A stretch of DNA of 64,000 nt from Saccharibacillus sp. O23 (GTDB lineage: Bacteria; Bacillota; Bacilli; Paenibacillales; Paenibacillaceae), in assembly GCF_002205895.1 (NCBI RefSeq), contig NZ_NJDE01000001.1, positions 62,001 through 126,000 on the forward strand. The letters run 5' to 3'. Below are positions 10,194 to 21,781 of this stretch, in pieces. The translations under genes and the position numbers were made by a program. The stretch's first letter is position 1. Each line of letters opens with the position of its first letter. The notes beneath the pieces were generated by a model that was not told the DNA's origin, ran no database searches, and worked only from the letters and a program-made list of their open reading frames with translations.

Positions 10194-10241
10194 ACCTATC
10201 GAGACATCCGGTCGAGCGAAAAAAAAGTTAAAATTTTGCGA

Positions 10242-10278
10242 TGTATGCGTTGACAAGCGTTTGAAAGCGTTATATTCT
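10242..10278 (+). promoter_or_regulatory. bglP promoter with cre-like sites
   Basis: TGTATGCGTTGACA (10242-10255) fits cre with one mismatch and ends in the -35 TTGACA (10250-10255). The -10 TATTCT (10273-10278) is 17 bp away. A second, weaker cre-like match starts at 10262 within the spacer. Confidence 0.8.
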
Positions 10279-10308
10279 AGACACATCCAAATTGCATACA
10301 CGTCAATC

Positions 10309-12419
<2,111 letters not shown>

Positions 12420-12471
12420 CTCGCGCTCCCGCCCGAATCCGTCTCGACCGGCTGTTCATTCCGGCCATATC

Positions 12472-12503
12472 AAAAGCCGCTTCCTACGAGGAAGCGGCTT
12501 TTT
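12472..12503. terminator. Bidirectional intrinsic terminator
   Basis: The 13-bp stem AAAAGCCGCTTCC / GGAAGCGGCTTTT has a 5-base loop and T's following. It lies between the convergent bglP and Mrr-like genes. Confidence 0.9.
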
Positions 12504-12561
12504 TCATATCGAACGAACAAGGAATACCCATCTTTTTATTCGGGAAGCGCCGGATTCGGAC

Positions 12562-13161
12562 TCAAGCGCTCGTTTTCCGGTTTGCCGTCTGGCTTCGGGC
12601 TTTCATTGCCAACAGCATCTCGATCAGTTCGTCGCGCGCGATCAACCGAACGCCGTTGGAACGGGCCAACTTGCGGGCTTGTTCCGTATACTGGCTGTTC
12701 GTGATCACCCAAGCTTCGTTCGCCCGATAATGCGCTTTGGCGCTTTGGACTTCCTGCACCGCTTTAAGACCTACGTTTTTCTTGTAGCGTTTGGCCTGTA
12801 CGACGATACGGCGATTCTCTTTCGTTAATACCAGATCCGCGCCGTAATCGCCGACGGCCTGCGTAACTTCGGCTTTGTAGCCTTGAGAGCGAAACAGGTG
12901 ACCGAGGTACTGCTCGAACTTCACGCCGTCCATCTCGTCGATCTCGGCAATGCCCGAACGTTTAAGCCGCGCGTTTCTTGCCGCGGCGATATTGATCAAG
13001 ATCACGATCGCTGCAACCAATCCGATACCCGCTGCCACAGCGGCGATCTGCCATGATTTCGTAAAATGCAGCACCGCCAATCCCGGCACCACGGCCGCTA
13101 ACCCTGTCACGCCCTGCAAAAATTCTTCCTGCTGTTTGGCTTTGCTTTTTCTTCTCGCCAC
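12562..13161 (-). CDS. Membrane-anchored Mrr-type restriction endonuclease-like protein
   Basis: 199 residues when started at the GTG at 13161, which has GGAGGGG five bases upstream; longer in-frame ATG options (13221, 13206) lack a ribosome site. Two adjacent hydrophobic helices (residues ~20-60) are followed by an Mrr_cat domain: F-E-Q-Y-L-G-H-L-F, then G-D-Y-G-A-D-L-V-L, then V-V-Q-A-K-R-Y, which supplies the D...Q-x-K nuclease core. Members cleave (often methylated) DNA, but membrane-tethered forms are common in Firmicutes and their role is unclear. It stands alone, with no methylase or other restriction genes nearby. Confidence 0.88.
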   Translation of the reverse strand: MARRKSKAKQQEEFLQGVTGLAAVVPGLAVLHFTKSWQIAAVAAGIGLVAAIVILINIAAARNARLKRSGIAEIDEMDGVKFEQYLGHLFRSQGYKAEVTQAVGDYGADLVLTKENRRIVVQAKRYKKNVGLKAVQEVQSAKAHYRANEAWVITNSQYTEQARKLARSNGVRLIARDELIEMLLAMKARSQTANRKTSA

Positions 13162-13333
13162 TTGAACCCCTCCGCCGTCTCGAATGCTGACTTGCTGTAC
13201 CTTCATCTTTATTCGGCGCAAGGAAAGAATTTCCTTCCTTATATCCCTTTTGAAGAAATTAAAATACTAGAATGTATGAATCGTCCAGATCATCGAGCTT
13301 ATCTGCGATCACGGCTTTCTTTCCGAGCAAAAC

Positions 13334-13362
13334 AAAAAAAGAACCCTGTCAAAGCGGTCCTT
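13334..13362 (-). terminator. Intrinsic terminator after the GGDEF-EAL gene
   Basis: On the minus strand AAGGACC pairs with GGTTCTT (one G-U), followed by a run of seven T's. Confidence 0.7.
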
Positions 13363-13388
13363 TTCTTCGTATTTTCCTATACGTTCCT

Positions 13389-15719
13389 CTACCGTTTCGG
13401 CGCTGCCTGCCGGTCCATGCCCCGCTCGAATTCGTCGGCCGGAACAGGGCGTCCGAACAAATAACCTTGCACTTCGTCGCAGCCGTTATCCTCCAGAAAA
13501 TGCAGTTGTTCGGCGCTCTCTACGCCTTCCGCGATGACCGTGATCTTCAGATTATGCGCCATCGAGATAATGGCTTTGACGATGTCGCGGTTGCTCGGAT
13601 CGCTCTCGATATCGCTGACGAAAGAACGATCGACCTTCAAGCGGCTAATCGGAAGCTGTTTGAGATAATTGAGCGAGCTGTATCCCGTGCCGAAGTCGTC
13701 GATCGAGATCTGCACGCCCAGCTCGCGCAGCTGCCGCATTTTCTCTGAAGCCGCTTCCACGTCGAGCGTCATGCCTTCGGTAATTTCCAATTCCAGATAT
13801 TCCGGCGGATAACCGGTCTCGCTTATAATGCCGCGAACCATCTCGACGAGATTGCGCTGCCTGAACTGTCTCGGCGACAAGTTGACCGCCATGACGAACG
13901 GTTCGTATCCGTCGTCGATCCAACGTTTGCCCTGCCGGCAGGCCGTTCGCAGCACCCATTCCCCGATCGGCAGAATCAGACCGGTTTCTTCGGCAAGCGG
14001 AATGAACTCGCTCGGAGGCACCCATTCGGATTGCCCGCGATGCCAGCGAAGCAGGGCTTCCGCCCCGATCCGCCGGTTCGGGAACAACGAAAGCTGCGGC
14101 TGATAGTACAATTCGAGTTCGCCTTTCTCCAGCGACTTGCGCAGATCGTTCTCCAATAGAATGCGCGCGCCTTCGCGACTTTCTCCCTGCGGTTCATAGA
14201 CGGCATACGTACTTTTTCCGGCTTCTTTGGCTTTGTACATGGCGGAATCCGCATGGTGCAGCAGCATCGAGGCGTCTTCCGCGTGCTCGGGGTATAGACT
14301 GATCCCTACGCTGGGGGTCATAAACAACTCGTATCCTTCGACTTCGAACGGTTCGACGAACGTATCCAGCACTCGCTGCGCCGCCGCTTCGGTCTCCGGC
14401 ACGCGATCGTGTTCGAACAGCACGACGAACTCGTCGCCTCCGTGCCGCGCGATAAAAGTCTCTTGACCGAGCGAACGTCTTAGCCGTTCCGCGACTTCGG
14501 CCAGCAGCAGATCGCCCGCGCCGTGTCCGAGCGAATCGTTTACCGTCTTGAACCGGTCAAGATCGAAATAGAGAATGGACAGCTTCCGTTCTTTCGCTTT
14601 CGCGATCCGGATCGATTCGCTTAACTTTTCTTGGAACGCTCGGCGGTTCGGCAGTCCGGTCAGGATATCGTGGTAAGCCATCCGGTAAATCAGCGCGTTG
14701 GCCCGGTCTTGTTCGATCGCCAGCCGGGCGAGATATCCCGTCTTGCGAATCAGCTCCATTTCCCGCTCGGTCGGCAGTCTCTTTTCTTCGTAATACATGG
14801 CGAACGTGCCGATGACTTCGTTTCGCCCGTCGATCAGCGGCAGCGACCAGCAGGCCCGAAGCCCGTTCTGAAGCGCGACCGTCCGATATTCTCCCCATAA
14901 TTCGCTCTGCTCGATATCGTCCACGATCACGATCTCCCTGCGCAGGACGGAAGCCCCGCAAGAGCCGCCCCGTTCGCCGGCCTGCACGTCTTCGACCTCG
15001 CGCACGTAATCTTCCGGAAGGCTCGGCGCTGCCAGATTGGTCAGCGTCCCGCTCTCGTGGTTGTATCTGTGGATGGAGCACATCGAGCCCGTCTGATATT
15101 CCGCCAAACGCAGCAGGCTGTCCAACGTTTGTTCGAGCGGAGTGTCTTTCGCGATCATCTCGAGCACCAGATTCTGTCCGTCCAGAACCCGGACCGACCG
15201 CACCTTCTCGGTGATATCCCGCGAGATGCCGAGAAGGCCGACCACTTCGTCGTTTTTGAGAATCGGAATGACGGTAGAGTCCACCGTAACCGTTCTTCCC
15301 GTTTTCGCGAGAAAAGAAAATTCCGTCCTCGCCATGCACCGCTGCGCAAGCGCCTTCTCCAAATTGACGTCGGCTTTCTCCGTATCGGAAGGCAAAATGA
15401 ATGTATTGAAATCCGTTGCGTACAACTCTTCCCGACTGTAGCCGCTCATGCGTTCCCCGCTCGGATTGACGTCCAGAAAGCGGCCTTCGGCGTCCAGAAG
15501 AAAAACCGCATCGGTACTGTATGCGTACAGGGAACGATAAATTTGCTGCTCCTCCGCAAGGAGAGCAACGGATGAAGACGGAAGCTCGTTCGGATCCGAA
15601 GCAAAAGAGTCTTCCCGGCATATCGTTGCGCCGTTCGCGTCCGTCTTTCTCGTAACCTTGCTGCTGCGAGAGGCCTCTTCTTGCCGTTTCGCTTTGCCTT
15701 TTCCCTCGGCCATGGTCAT
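13389..15719 (-). CDS. PAS-GAF-GGDEF-EAL cyclic-di-GMP turnover protein
   Basis: 776 residues. A PAS sensor (~60-185) is followed by a GAF domain (~195-350, with the G-G-S-C-G motif), a GGDEF domain with an intact H-G-G-D-E-F, and a C-terminal EAL domain with E-A-L-L-R, D-D-F-G-T-G-Y-S-S-L and V-I-A-E-G-V-E. Both catalytic signatures look complete, so it could both make and degrade c-di-GMP in response to a signal sensed by the PAS/GAF modules. No membrane helices are seen; it should be cytosolic. Two in-frame ATGs (15719 and 15713) are possible; the second is better spaced from AAAGGT. It is a monocistronic minus-strand gene. Confidence 0.93.
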   Translation of the reverse strand: MTMAEGKGKAKRQEEASRSSKVTRKTDANGATICREDSFASDPNELPSSSVALLAEEQQIYRSLYAYSTDAVFLLDAEGRFLDVNPSGERMSGYSREELYATDFNTFILPSDTEKADVNLEKALAQRCMARTEFSFLAKTGRTVTVDSTVIPILKNDEVVGLLGISRDITEKVRSVRVLDGQNLVLEMIAKDTPLEQTLDSLLRLAEYQTGSMCSIHRYNHESGTLTNLAAPSLPEDYVREVEDVQAGERGGSCGASVLRREIVIVDDIEQSELWGEYRTVALQNGLRACWSLPLIDGRNEVIGTFAMYYEEKRLPTEREMELIRKTGYLARLAIEQDRANALIYRMAYHDILTGLPNRRAFQEKLSESIRIAKAKERKLSILYFDLDRFKTVNDSLGHGAGDLLLAEVAERLRRSLGQETFIARHGGDEFVVLFEHDRVPETEAAAQRVLDTFVEPFEVEGYELFMTPSVGISLYPEHAEDASMLLHHADSAMYKAKEAGKSTYAVYEPQGESREGARILLENDLRKSLEKGELELYYQPQLSLFPNRRIGAEALLRWHRGQSEWVPPSEFIPLAEETGLILPIGEWVLRTACRQGKRWIDDGYEPFVMAVNLSPRQFRQRNLVEMVRGIISETGYPPEYLELEITEGMTLDVEAASEKMRQLRELGVQISIDDFGTGYSSLNYLKQLPISRLKVDRSFVSDIESDPSNRDIVKAIISMAHNLKITVIAEGVESAEQLHFLEDNGCDEVQGYLFGRPVPADEFERGMDRQAAPKR

Positions 15720-15884
15720 CTACCTTTCGCTTTGCTGTTCTCTCCTCAAAATACCATAATTTCCGCCTGTCGATGCAAAGGCTTACCGAAAACCAGGTAT
15801 TTTTTTTATCGGATGCACGCAAATGAAAGATAAGGCAAGCAAAATCGACCGGCGCAGCGGGGAGAGTTAGCTTTGCATTCATGA

Positions 15885-15928
15885 CAAAAAACTTTTCCCG
15901 GCATCGCGAACGCGAACTCGGGAAAAGT
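15885..15928 (-). terminator. Intrinsic terminator after the GH42 gene
   Basis: The stem ACTTTTCCCG / CGGGAAAAGT, read on the minus strand, is followed by TTTTTT. It lies 68 bp past the beta-galactosidase stop codon. Confidence 0.85.
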
Positions 15929-15995
15929 CTAAGATTACCGTTCAGCCGATCGAATCCAGATACGTTCTTAACCGGGATTCCGGTGTACAGCGAAC

Positions 15996-18068
15996 TCAGT
16001 CGCCTTGACGCCGCAAGATCATCACGCCGTAAGCCGGCAGTTCCGTATCGCCTTCGATCGTTTCGCCGCTCAGCAGTTCGGCGCAAGGCGTTTCGATCCG
16101 GATCGATGCCGGTTCGGCTCCGTAATTCAGCAGAAACGCGTAACGTTCGCCGTCCGAGCCTTCGCGAATCCCGAATTCGACCTGCTGCGGAAGACGAAGC
16201 CACGAATCCGCAGGCGAGTTCACCGCAAGCCGGTCCAGCAGACCGTCGACGCCCGCTTCGCCGAACGCCGCCCCGTAATACCAGGCTTCCCCCGCTCCGT
16301 GCCGACGACGGGTCAAGGCCGGACTTCCCGCGTAGTAGTCGCTCGCATATTCCGCTACGACCTCCGCAGACGGATCTTCGACCTGCAAAATATCGTTAAA
16401 CGCTTCGGCGAACATCTCTTCTTGCGCCTCGGCAGGATCTCCGTCGCTCCAACGGAGCAGCGGGGCTTTAACGGTTCCTTTGATTAACGTAAAATCCTCC
16501 ACCGTGATGCCGCATAACTCGGCGACAGGGCCCGGGAGCGGCTGCATCCGGCATTGCCCGTGATCGTTTTTGTATCCGGTACGCGCTCCGAAGACCAGCT
16601 TGCCTCCGCCTTCGACATAAGCTCGCAGCAGCTCGGCGGTCTTTTCGCTCAAGATGGCCGCATGAGGGTAAACGAGCAGTTTGTAACTTTGCAACTTCTC
16701 CGGATCGGCTTCCTGCACGGAGACGTAATCCGTCGGAATATGCCGGTATTGCAGCCGCTTGAACCAAGCATTGACGCTGCGCGAGGTCAGCGGACCGTGC
16801 CAGACATCCAGTTCGCCGTCCCATTCGTTGTCGTAATCGCGCAGAATCCCGACTTCGGCTTTATAAGCGGTTCCCGCGATCCGGCTTCCGATCTCTGCGA
16901 ATTCGCGTCCCACGCTCGCCGCTTCGCGCACTCTCCGGTTCGGCCGGTTATGGTAATCGTTCAGCCCGTGCCAATAGATTTCCGTGCCGACCGTCGCCGT
17001 ACGCCAGCGGAAGTACAGGACCAGATCCGCTCCGTGCAGCACGGACTGGTACGTCCACAATCGAAGCTGTCCCGGACGCGGCGAAGCCATCTCGATCCGG
17101 TTGACCCAGCCGCCCGGTCCCGCCTGCTGTTCCATGATGCAGAAGTTCGGCGAGATATCGCGTACCGCGCTGAGATTCAAGCTCCATTTGCGGTCGAGCA
17201 GCGGCTGCTTCTCTTCGCCGGGGAAAATCGTCGAGAACTGCGGATACGAGTCGTACGAGAAAAAGTCCAGCAGTTCGTTCGTCAGCGCATGACTGTTCAG
17301 ATGGCCGAACAAGCCGTTGGTGGTGATCCAATGATTCGGCGCGACCTCGCGCAGAATCTCTGCCTGAATCCGCGCGAATTCGATCACGCTGTCCGAGATG
17401 AACCGCTTCTCGTCGAGCGCCAGATGCGGATTCGGCGAATCGGCGACGGTCGGGCGCGGCAGATGGACCTGCTCCCAATCGCTGTAGATCTGGCTCCAGA
17501 CGACCGTTCCCCAAGCTTCGTTCAGCGCTTGCAGCGTGCCGTATTTGCGTTTGGCCCATTCGCGGAACGCGGCATGATCCGCTTCGGAATAGAAGACGTT
17601 CGTTTCGCAGTTGAATTCGTTGTCGAGCTGCCAACCTACGATCGCCGGGTGATCTTTGTAATGTTCGGCCATTTCCCGGGTAATGATCGCGCAGAGTTCC
17701 CGATATTTCGGGCTGTTGTAGTTATAATGGCGGCGCATGCCGTGACGGTATAAAGTGCCGTCCTGCGCCGCGTTCAACGCCTCCGGATAACGATGCGTCA
17801 GCCAAGCCGGCGGAGTCGCCGTAGGCGTGCCCATAATGACCTGCAATCCGTGCCGATGCGCGGCGTCCAGAGCGCGGTCGAATAACGCGAAATCGAACCT
17901 TCCTTCTTCCGGCTCGAACAGCGCCCAAGCGAATTCGCCGACGCGGATCGTCGAGATGTTCATCTCCCGCATGCGGCGGAAATCGTCTTCCCATAATTCT
18001 TCGGACCAATGTTCGGGATAATAACAAACGCCCAGTTTCAGCGTCTCGATCGCAAGCGTTTTAACCAT
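15996..18068 (-). CDS. Beta-galactosidase (GH42)
   Basis: 690 residues from the ATG at 18068, which has CGGAGG nine bases upstream; the frame continues 41 codons upstream but that part is not family-like. GH42 signatures: L-G-V-C-Y-Y-P-E-H-W at the start, acid/base Glu in V-G-W-Q-L-D-N-E-F, nucleophile Glu in F-C-I-M-E-Q-Q, then a trimerisation domain (A4, with the K-L-V-F-G-A-R-T region) and a small C-terminal beta domain. No signal peptide, so it acts in the cytosol, likely on galacto-oligosaccharides or plant galactan fragments. It is divergent from an AraC regulator that probably controls it. Confidence 0.94.
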   Translation of the reverse strand: MVKTLAIETLKLGVCYYPEHWSEELWEDDFRRMREMNISTIRVGEFAWALFEPEEGRFDFALFDRALDAAHRHGLQVIMGTPTATPPAWLTHRYPEALNAAQDGTLYRHGMRRHYNYNSPKYRELCAIITREMAEHYKDHPAIVGWQLDNEFNCETNVFYSEADHAAFREWAKRKYGTLQALNEAWGTVVWSQIYSDWEQVHLPRPTVADSPNPHLALDEKRFISDSVIEFARIQAEILREVAPNHWITTNGLFGHLNSHALTNELLDFFSYDSYPQFSTIFPGEEKQPLLDRKWSLNLSAVRDISPNFCIMEQQAGPGGWVNRIEMASPRPGQLRLWTYQSVLHGADLVLYFRWRTATVGTEIYWHGLNDYHNRPNRRVREAASVGREFAEIGSRIAGTAYKAEVGILRDYDNEWDGELDVWHGPLTSRSVNAWFKRLQYRHIPTDYVSVQEADPEKLQSYKLLVYPHAAILSEKTAELLRAYVEGGGKLVFGARTGYKNDHGQCRMQPLPGPVAELCGITVEDFTLIKGTVKAPLLRWSDGDPAEAQEEMFAEAFNDILQVEDPSAEVVAEYASDYYAGSPALTRRRHGAGEAWYYGAAFGEAGVDGLLDRLAVNSPADSWLRLPQQVEFGIREGSDGERYAFLLNYGAEPASIRIETPCAELLSGETIEGDTELPAYGVMILRRQGD

Positions 18069-18285
18069 GCTGGAAGCCTCCGTTTTCTTCGTCGGTCTGC
18101 GTCGCGCGCCGCTTCCGGCTGCGCGATCTTCTCTTCGATTGTAAGCGGCTTCGCTTCGGCAGGATATAACGAATTCTTGCGCCGATATCATTTTTTTGCG
18201 ATCGAATCGATCCGTGAGGCTTGTTTATTTGATACGCTGGAGCTAGCAAATACCAATTCCTTCTCATGCAAAAAGGAGTGCAGTC

Positions 18286-19134
18286 ATGCAGGAACATCTC
18301 TTTTTCCCCGCTCCGTCCTCGGAGCGTTACGTCTGTTATCCCGACTTCGTCGGCGGCTACAGCGATCGTCCGGAGCATGCCGTGGATCGCCCGGCGCGCA
18401 GCGACGATCTTCAATTGAACCGTTTGTATAATCTGCATCTGGTGCTCGGCGGCCGAGGCACGGTTCGCTGCGGCAGCCGTTCGTTCCAGCTTCGCGAAGG
18501 CGAGGGCTTTCTGTACGGGCCGGCTACGGAGCAGCGTTATGCCGCCGACCGGAACGATCCGTGGAATATTCGTTGGGTGCATTTCTCTTGTGCCGCCGCG
18601 GATCGGCTGTTAGGCTCGCGAGGACTCGGCGAACCGTGGCTGTTCCGCTTGAAAGATCTTTCCCTCGTCTCCGCTTGCATGGAACGGCTTTTGCAGCTCG
18701 GGCGCGGCTTCGATCCGGGACGCGAAGCCGAAGCTTCCGCTTTGCTGTACGAACTGCTGCTGCGTCTCGCGGCCGACGCGACGCCGCTGGCCGAGTCTCG
18801 CGACCCGTCGGTGCCGGGCATCCTTGCGGCCGCCGACTATATTCGCGGACGCTGCACGGACCAGGCGCTGTCGCTGGCCGAAGTCGCCGCTTTGGCGGGA
18901 TACAGCGTCCCTTATTTCAGCCGCAAGTTTCACCAGCTCATGAACCGCACGCCCAGCGCCTATCTGCTGGAAGCCCGCGTGCTGCATGCCAAACAGCTGC
19001 TCGTCTCGACTACGCTGACCGTGCGCGAGATCGCCGCGGCTTCCGGCTTTTCGCAGAGCAGCTACTTCATCCAATGCTTCCGAAAAGTGGAGCAGATGAC
19101 GCCGGAGCAGTTTCGGGTGAGCAGACGAACTTGA
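18286..19134 (+). CDS. AraC-family regulator, divergent from the GH42 gene
   Basis: 282 residues: N-terminal cupin-like sugar-sensing domain (~20-160, with L-V-L-G-G-R-G-T-V and an R-E-G-E-G-F-L loop), then two C-terminal helix-turn-helix motifs (A-E-V-A-A-L-A-G-Y-S-V-P-Y-F-S-R-K-F and I-A-A-A-S-G-F-S-Q-S-S-Y-F) ending in the typical P-E-Q-F-R. The start has AAAGGAGTG just upstream. Placement back to back with the beta-galactosidase, separated by 217 bp, suggests local activation by a galactoside. Confidence 0.92.
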   Translation: MQEHLFFPAPSSERYVCYPDFVGGYSDRPEHAVDRPARSDDLQLNRLYNLHLVLGGRGTVRCGSRSFQLREGEGFLYGPATEQRYAADRNDPWNIRWVHFSCAAADRLLGSRGLGEPWLFRLKDLSLVSACMERLLQLGRGFDPGREAEASALLYELLLRLAADATPLAESRDPSVPGILAAADYIRGRCTDQALSLAEVAALAGYSVPYFSRKFHQLMNRTPSAYLLEARVLHAKQLLVSTTLTVREIAAASGFSQSSYFIQCFRKVEQMTPEQFRVSRRT

Positions 19135-19314
19135 ACGCCAGTCGTGCGAGCGAATAAATTTTGCTCGTAAACAGAAAAAAGTTACCTTTTATCGATATTT
19201 AGTATTTACTAAGCAAGCAATTTTGACGATAATATCTCTTGCTGCTTGCTTGCCGACGATTCGATACGGCGGCAGGCAAGCAACCTACAACCAGATAAAG
19301 GGGAATGTACGCAG

Positions 19315-21621
19315 ATGTTATTATCGCTCAAAAAGAAAGTCAGCATTCTGCTTACTGCGGTATTGATGGTCGTATCGACCTCTACCGTTTATGCAGACGA
19401 AAGTACGTCCCCGACAGACGGAAACACGACGCTCGCTACCGCAAACGTAACCTTGTCGAGCACGCGTAATCCGGCGGCAGCCGGCGAACCGATCACGTTC
19501 ATGGCGACCGTAGAAGGTTCTTCGGGCATGCCTTCCGGAACGGTAACTCTCACGGAAAACGGGGTCGAACTAGGAAGCGGAAGGCTCGGAACCGATGTAA
19601 CCCGTCCGCGTGAAGTTTTTATCATGGTGCCGAATTTGGACAAAGGAGATCACCAGATTGTCGCGAAGTACAGCGGCAGCACGACTTATGCCCCTTCCGA
19701 GACGGCGCCGTTCGCGCAAAGCGTCCGGGATTCGGCAGAACCTTCTTTCCAAACTTCCGCTCAGCTTACGGTTACCAGCCTTCTTAACCCTTCCAATTAC
19801 GGCAACTCGGTTACCTTCAATATTCGTTTAGACCGAGACCGGAGCGGCAATCCTTCGGGCAGCGTAATCTTGATGGACGGAGAAACGGAATTGGCCCGGC
19901 TTGCAATGTGGCCGGATGGCGTCTCCAACGGGGATGCCAAGGCTAGTTTTACGACCGATAAATTAAGCGTCGGCAGCCATCCTATCACTGCCAAATATTA
20001 CGGCGATACGCGTTACGACTTGAACGATATGATTTCGGAAACTTTGACTCAAGTCGTTAACGCTCCCGCAAACGGCGGGGGCGCCAATCCTTCGCTTCGT
20101 CAAACGACGACCAGCGTCGCGAGCACGCGCAACCCGGCTTCCGAAGGGGAGCCTGTCACGTTCGTCGCTCGAGTCTCCAGAGATTCGGTAAACGGCGATT
20201 ATTCTTATCCGTCGGGTACGGTAACGTTCAAAGACGGCACTACAGTGCTCGGAACGGCGGAAGTCGGCGAAGATCCCGTTCATCCTGATTTCGCTTATCT
20301 GGCCGTGCGCAGCCTCGAAATCGGCGATCATCCGATTACCGCCGAATATAACGGAGACGCCAAATTCGGCAAAAGTCTTTCCGCTCCGCTGACGCAATCG
20401 GTACGGGAACTTGCGGAAGCGCCGACGGAACATCCGACCGTAACCAAAGTGACGAGTTACCGCAATCCGTCCAAGTTCGGCGAGTCGGTCACGTTCGATA
20501 TTCGCGTCAAGACCGATCCGCAGTTCACTCGGGATATCGCGGGCAGCGTGATCCTCATGGACGGAACGAAAGAATTGGCTACGATCGCCATGACGCCGGG
20601 CGGCGTGGCTAACGGGGTCGCGCAAGGCTCGTTCACGACCAGCGATCTCAGCGTCGGCGATCATCCGATCACGGCCAAGTATACAGGCGACCGCAGATAC
20701 GAAATCGCCGACAGTACCTCCGAGGCGATGATTCAAGTCGTTCAGGCTAGCGGCGGCAGTCCGGCTCCGGAAGTCCCGGTTCCGACTCCGAACCCGATCC
20801 CGTCTTACGATCCGCCGTATACGACTCCTGACGTTCCTGCTCAACCTCCGGTTCCCACGGCTCCGGCCGTTCCGGTTCAGGAAGAAAAACCTGCGGCGGA
20901 ATCGCCTAAAACAATAGAAGAAGGTCAAAATCCGGACGATATTTTCAGAAGTCGGGTCGTCAGCGCGGATAGCAACGTTATCGCCGGCGTCGAAGTCCGT
21001 ACTGCGGATATTCTGTCGAAAGGCAGTTCTTTCGCATCCGTGACTTACGGAGACGTCGCTCAGCATTGGGCTTTTCCTTCGATCGAAAAGTTAACCAAGC
21101 TCGGCGTAATCAACGGTTATCCGAACGGCGGATTCGAACCGAACGAAGCGATCACGCGCGCCGAATTCGCCGCCATGATCGAACGCGGATTCGTCGGCAT
21201 GGCTTCGCGCCAAGTTGACATGAACGACGCCGATTTCGCGAAGTTCAGCGATATTCAAGGCCATTGGTCTTCGAACAATCTCAAGAAACTCGTAGCGGTC
21301 GGCGTACTGACCGGTTACGAAGACGGTACGATCCGTCCGAATCAGACGATTTCCCGTCAGGAAATGGCGCTGATCATCACGCGCGTTCTGAACGCGAACA
21401 TTCTGAGCGTCGATACGTCGAAAGTCGAGTTCTCCGATCTCGACGGCGTCTATGCGGCCGATGTGATCAAGAAAACGACGGCGCTCGGCATCTTCGAAGG
21501 CAAAACCGAAGGAAACTTCGATCCGAACAGCGGCGCGACGCGCGCCGAAGCGATCGAGACCATTATCAAGACGTACAGCTTGAGCCCGTCGATCAAGGCC
21601 GCGCTCGAGAAGCTGAACTAA
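19315..21621 (+). CDS. Secreted SLH protein with four Ig-like repeats
   Basis: 768 residues from the ATG at 19315 (AAAGGGG upstream). A Sec signal peptide (K-K-K, hydrophobic core, cleavage after V-Y-A) leads into four ~105-residue bacterial Ig-like domains (Big_3 type), each with T-R/S-x-x-N-P and G-D/S-H-x-I-x-A-K/E-Y. They alternate in two subtypes, A-B-A-B (A ~40-140 and 261-365; B ~145-250 and 374-473). A Pro-rich spacer and three SLH repeats (~572-768) anchor the protein to secondary cell-wall polymer. It is probably an S-layer-associated adhesin or structural spacer; no enzymatic domain is visible. Confidence 0.92.
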   Translation: MLLSLKKKVSILLTAVLMVVSTSTVYADESTSPTDGNTTLATANVTLSSTRNPAAAGEPITFMATVEGSSGMPSGTVTLTENGVELGSGRLGTDVTRPREVFIMVPNLDKGDHQIVAKYSGSTTYAPSETAPFAQSVRDSAEPSFQTSAQLTVTSLLNPSNYGNSVTFNIRLDRDRSGNPSGSVILMDGETELARLAMWPDGVSNGDAKASFTTDKLSVGSHPITAKYYGDTRYDLNDMISETLTQVVNAPANGGGANPSLRQTTTSVASTRNPASEGEPVTFVARVSRDSVNGDYSYPSGTVTFKDGTTVLGTAEVGEDPVHPDFAYLAVRSLEIGDHPITAEYNGDAKFGKSLSAPLTQSVRELAEAPTEHPTVTKVTSYRNPSKFGESVTFDIRVKTDPQFTRDIAGSVILMDGTKELATIAMTPGGVANGVAQGSFTTSDLSVGDHPITAKYTGDRRYEIADSTSEAMIQVVQASGGSPAPEVPVPTPNPIPSYDPPYTTPDVPAQPPVPTAPAVPVQEEKPAAESPKTIEEGQNPDDIFRSRVVSADSNVIAGVEVRTADILSKGSSFASVTYGDVAQHWAFPSIEKLTKLGVINGYPNGGFEPNEAITRAEFAAMIERGFVGMASRQVDMNDADFAKFSDIQGHWSSNNLKKLVAVGVLTGYEDGTIRPNQTISRQEMALIITRVLNANILSVDTSKVEFSDLDGVYAADVIKKTTALGIFEGKTEGNFDPNSGATRAEAIETIIKTYSLSPSIKAALEKLN

Positions 21622-21715
21622 GCGCGAAAAGCGCATTTTTCGCCCCATATGAACAAGTAGGCCGAAACGAAAACCGCCGAACTTGTTCCGCCTCCGCTTC
21701 ACCTGCTTGAACGCG

Positions 21716-21753
21716 AAACAGCCTGCCGATGTTTATCTTCGGCAGGCTGTTTT
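21716..21753. terminator. Bidirectional intrinsic terminator
   Basis: The 14-bp stem AAACAGCCTGCCGA / TCGGCAGGCTGTTT has a 9-base loop. It lies between the convergent SLH and epimerase genes. Confidence 0.9.
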
Positions 21754-21781
21754 CTTGTTCTCGTTTGCAGGCTGCGAGATG

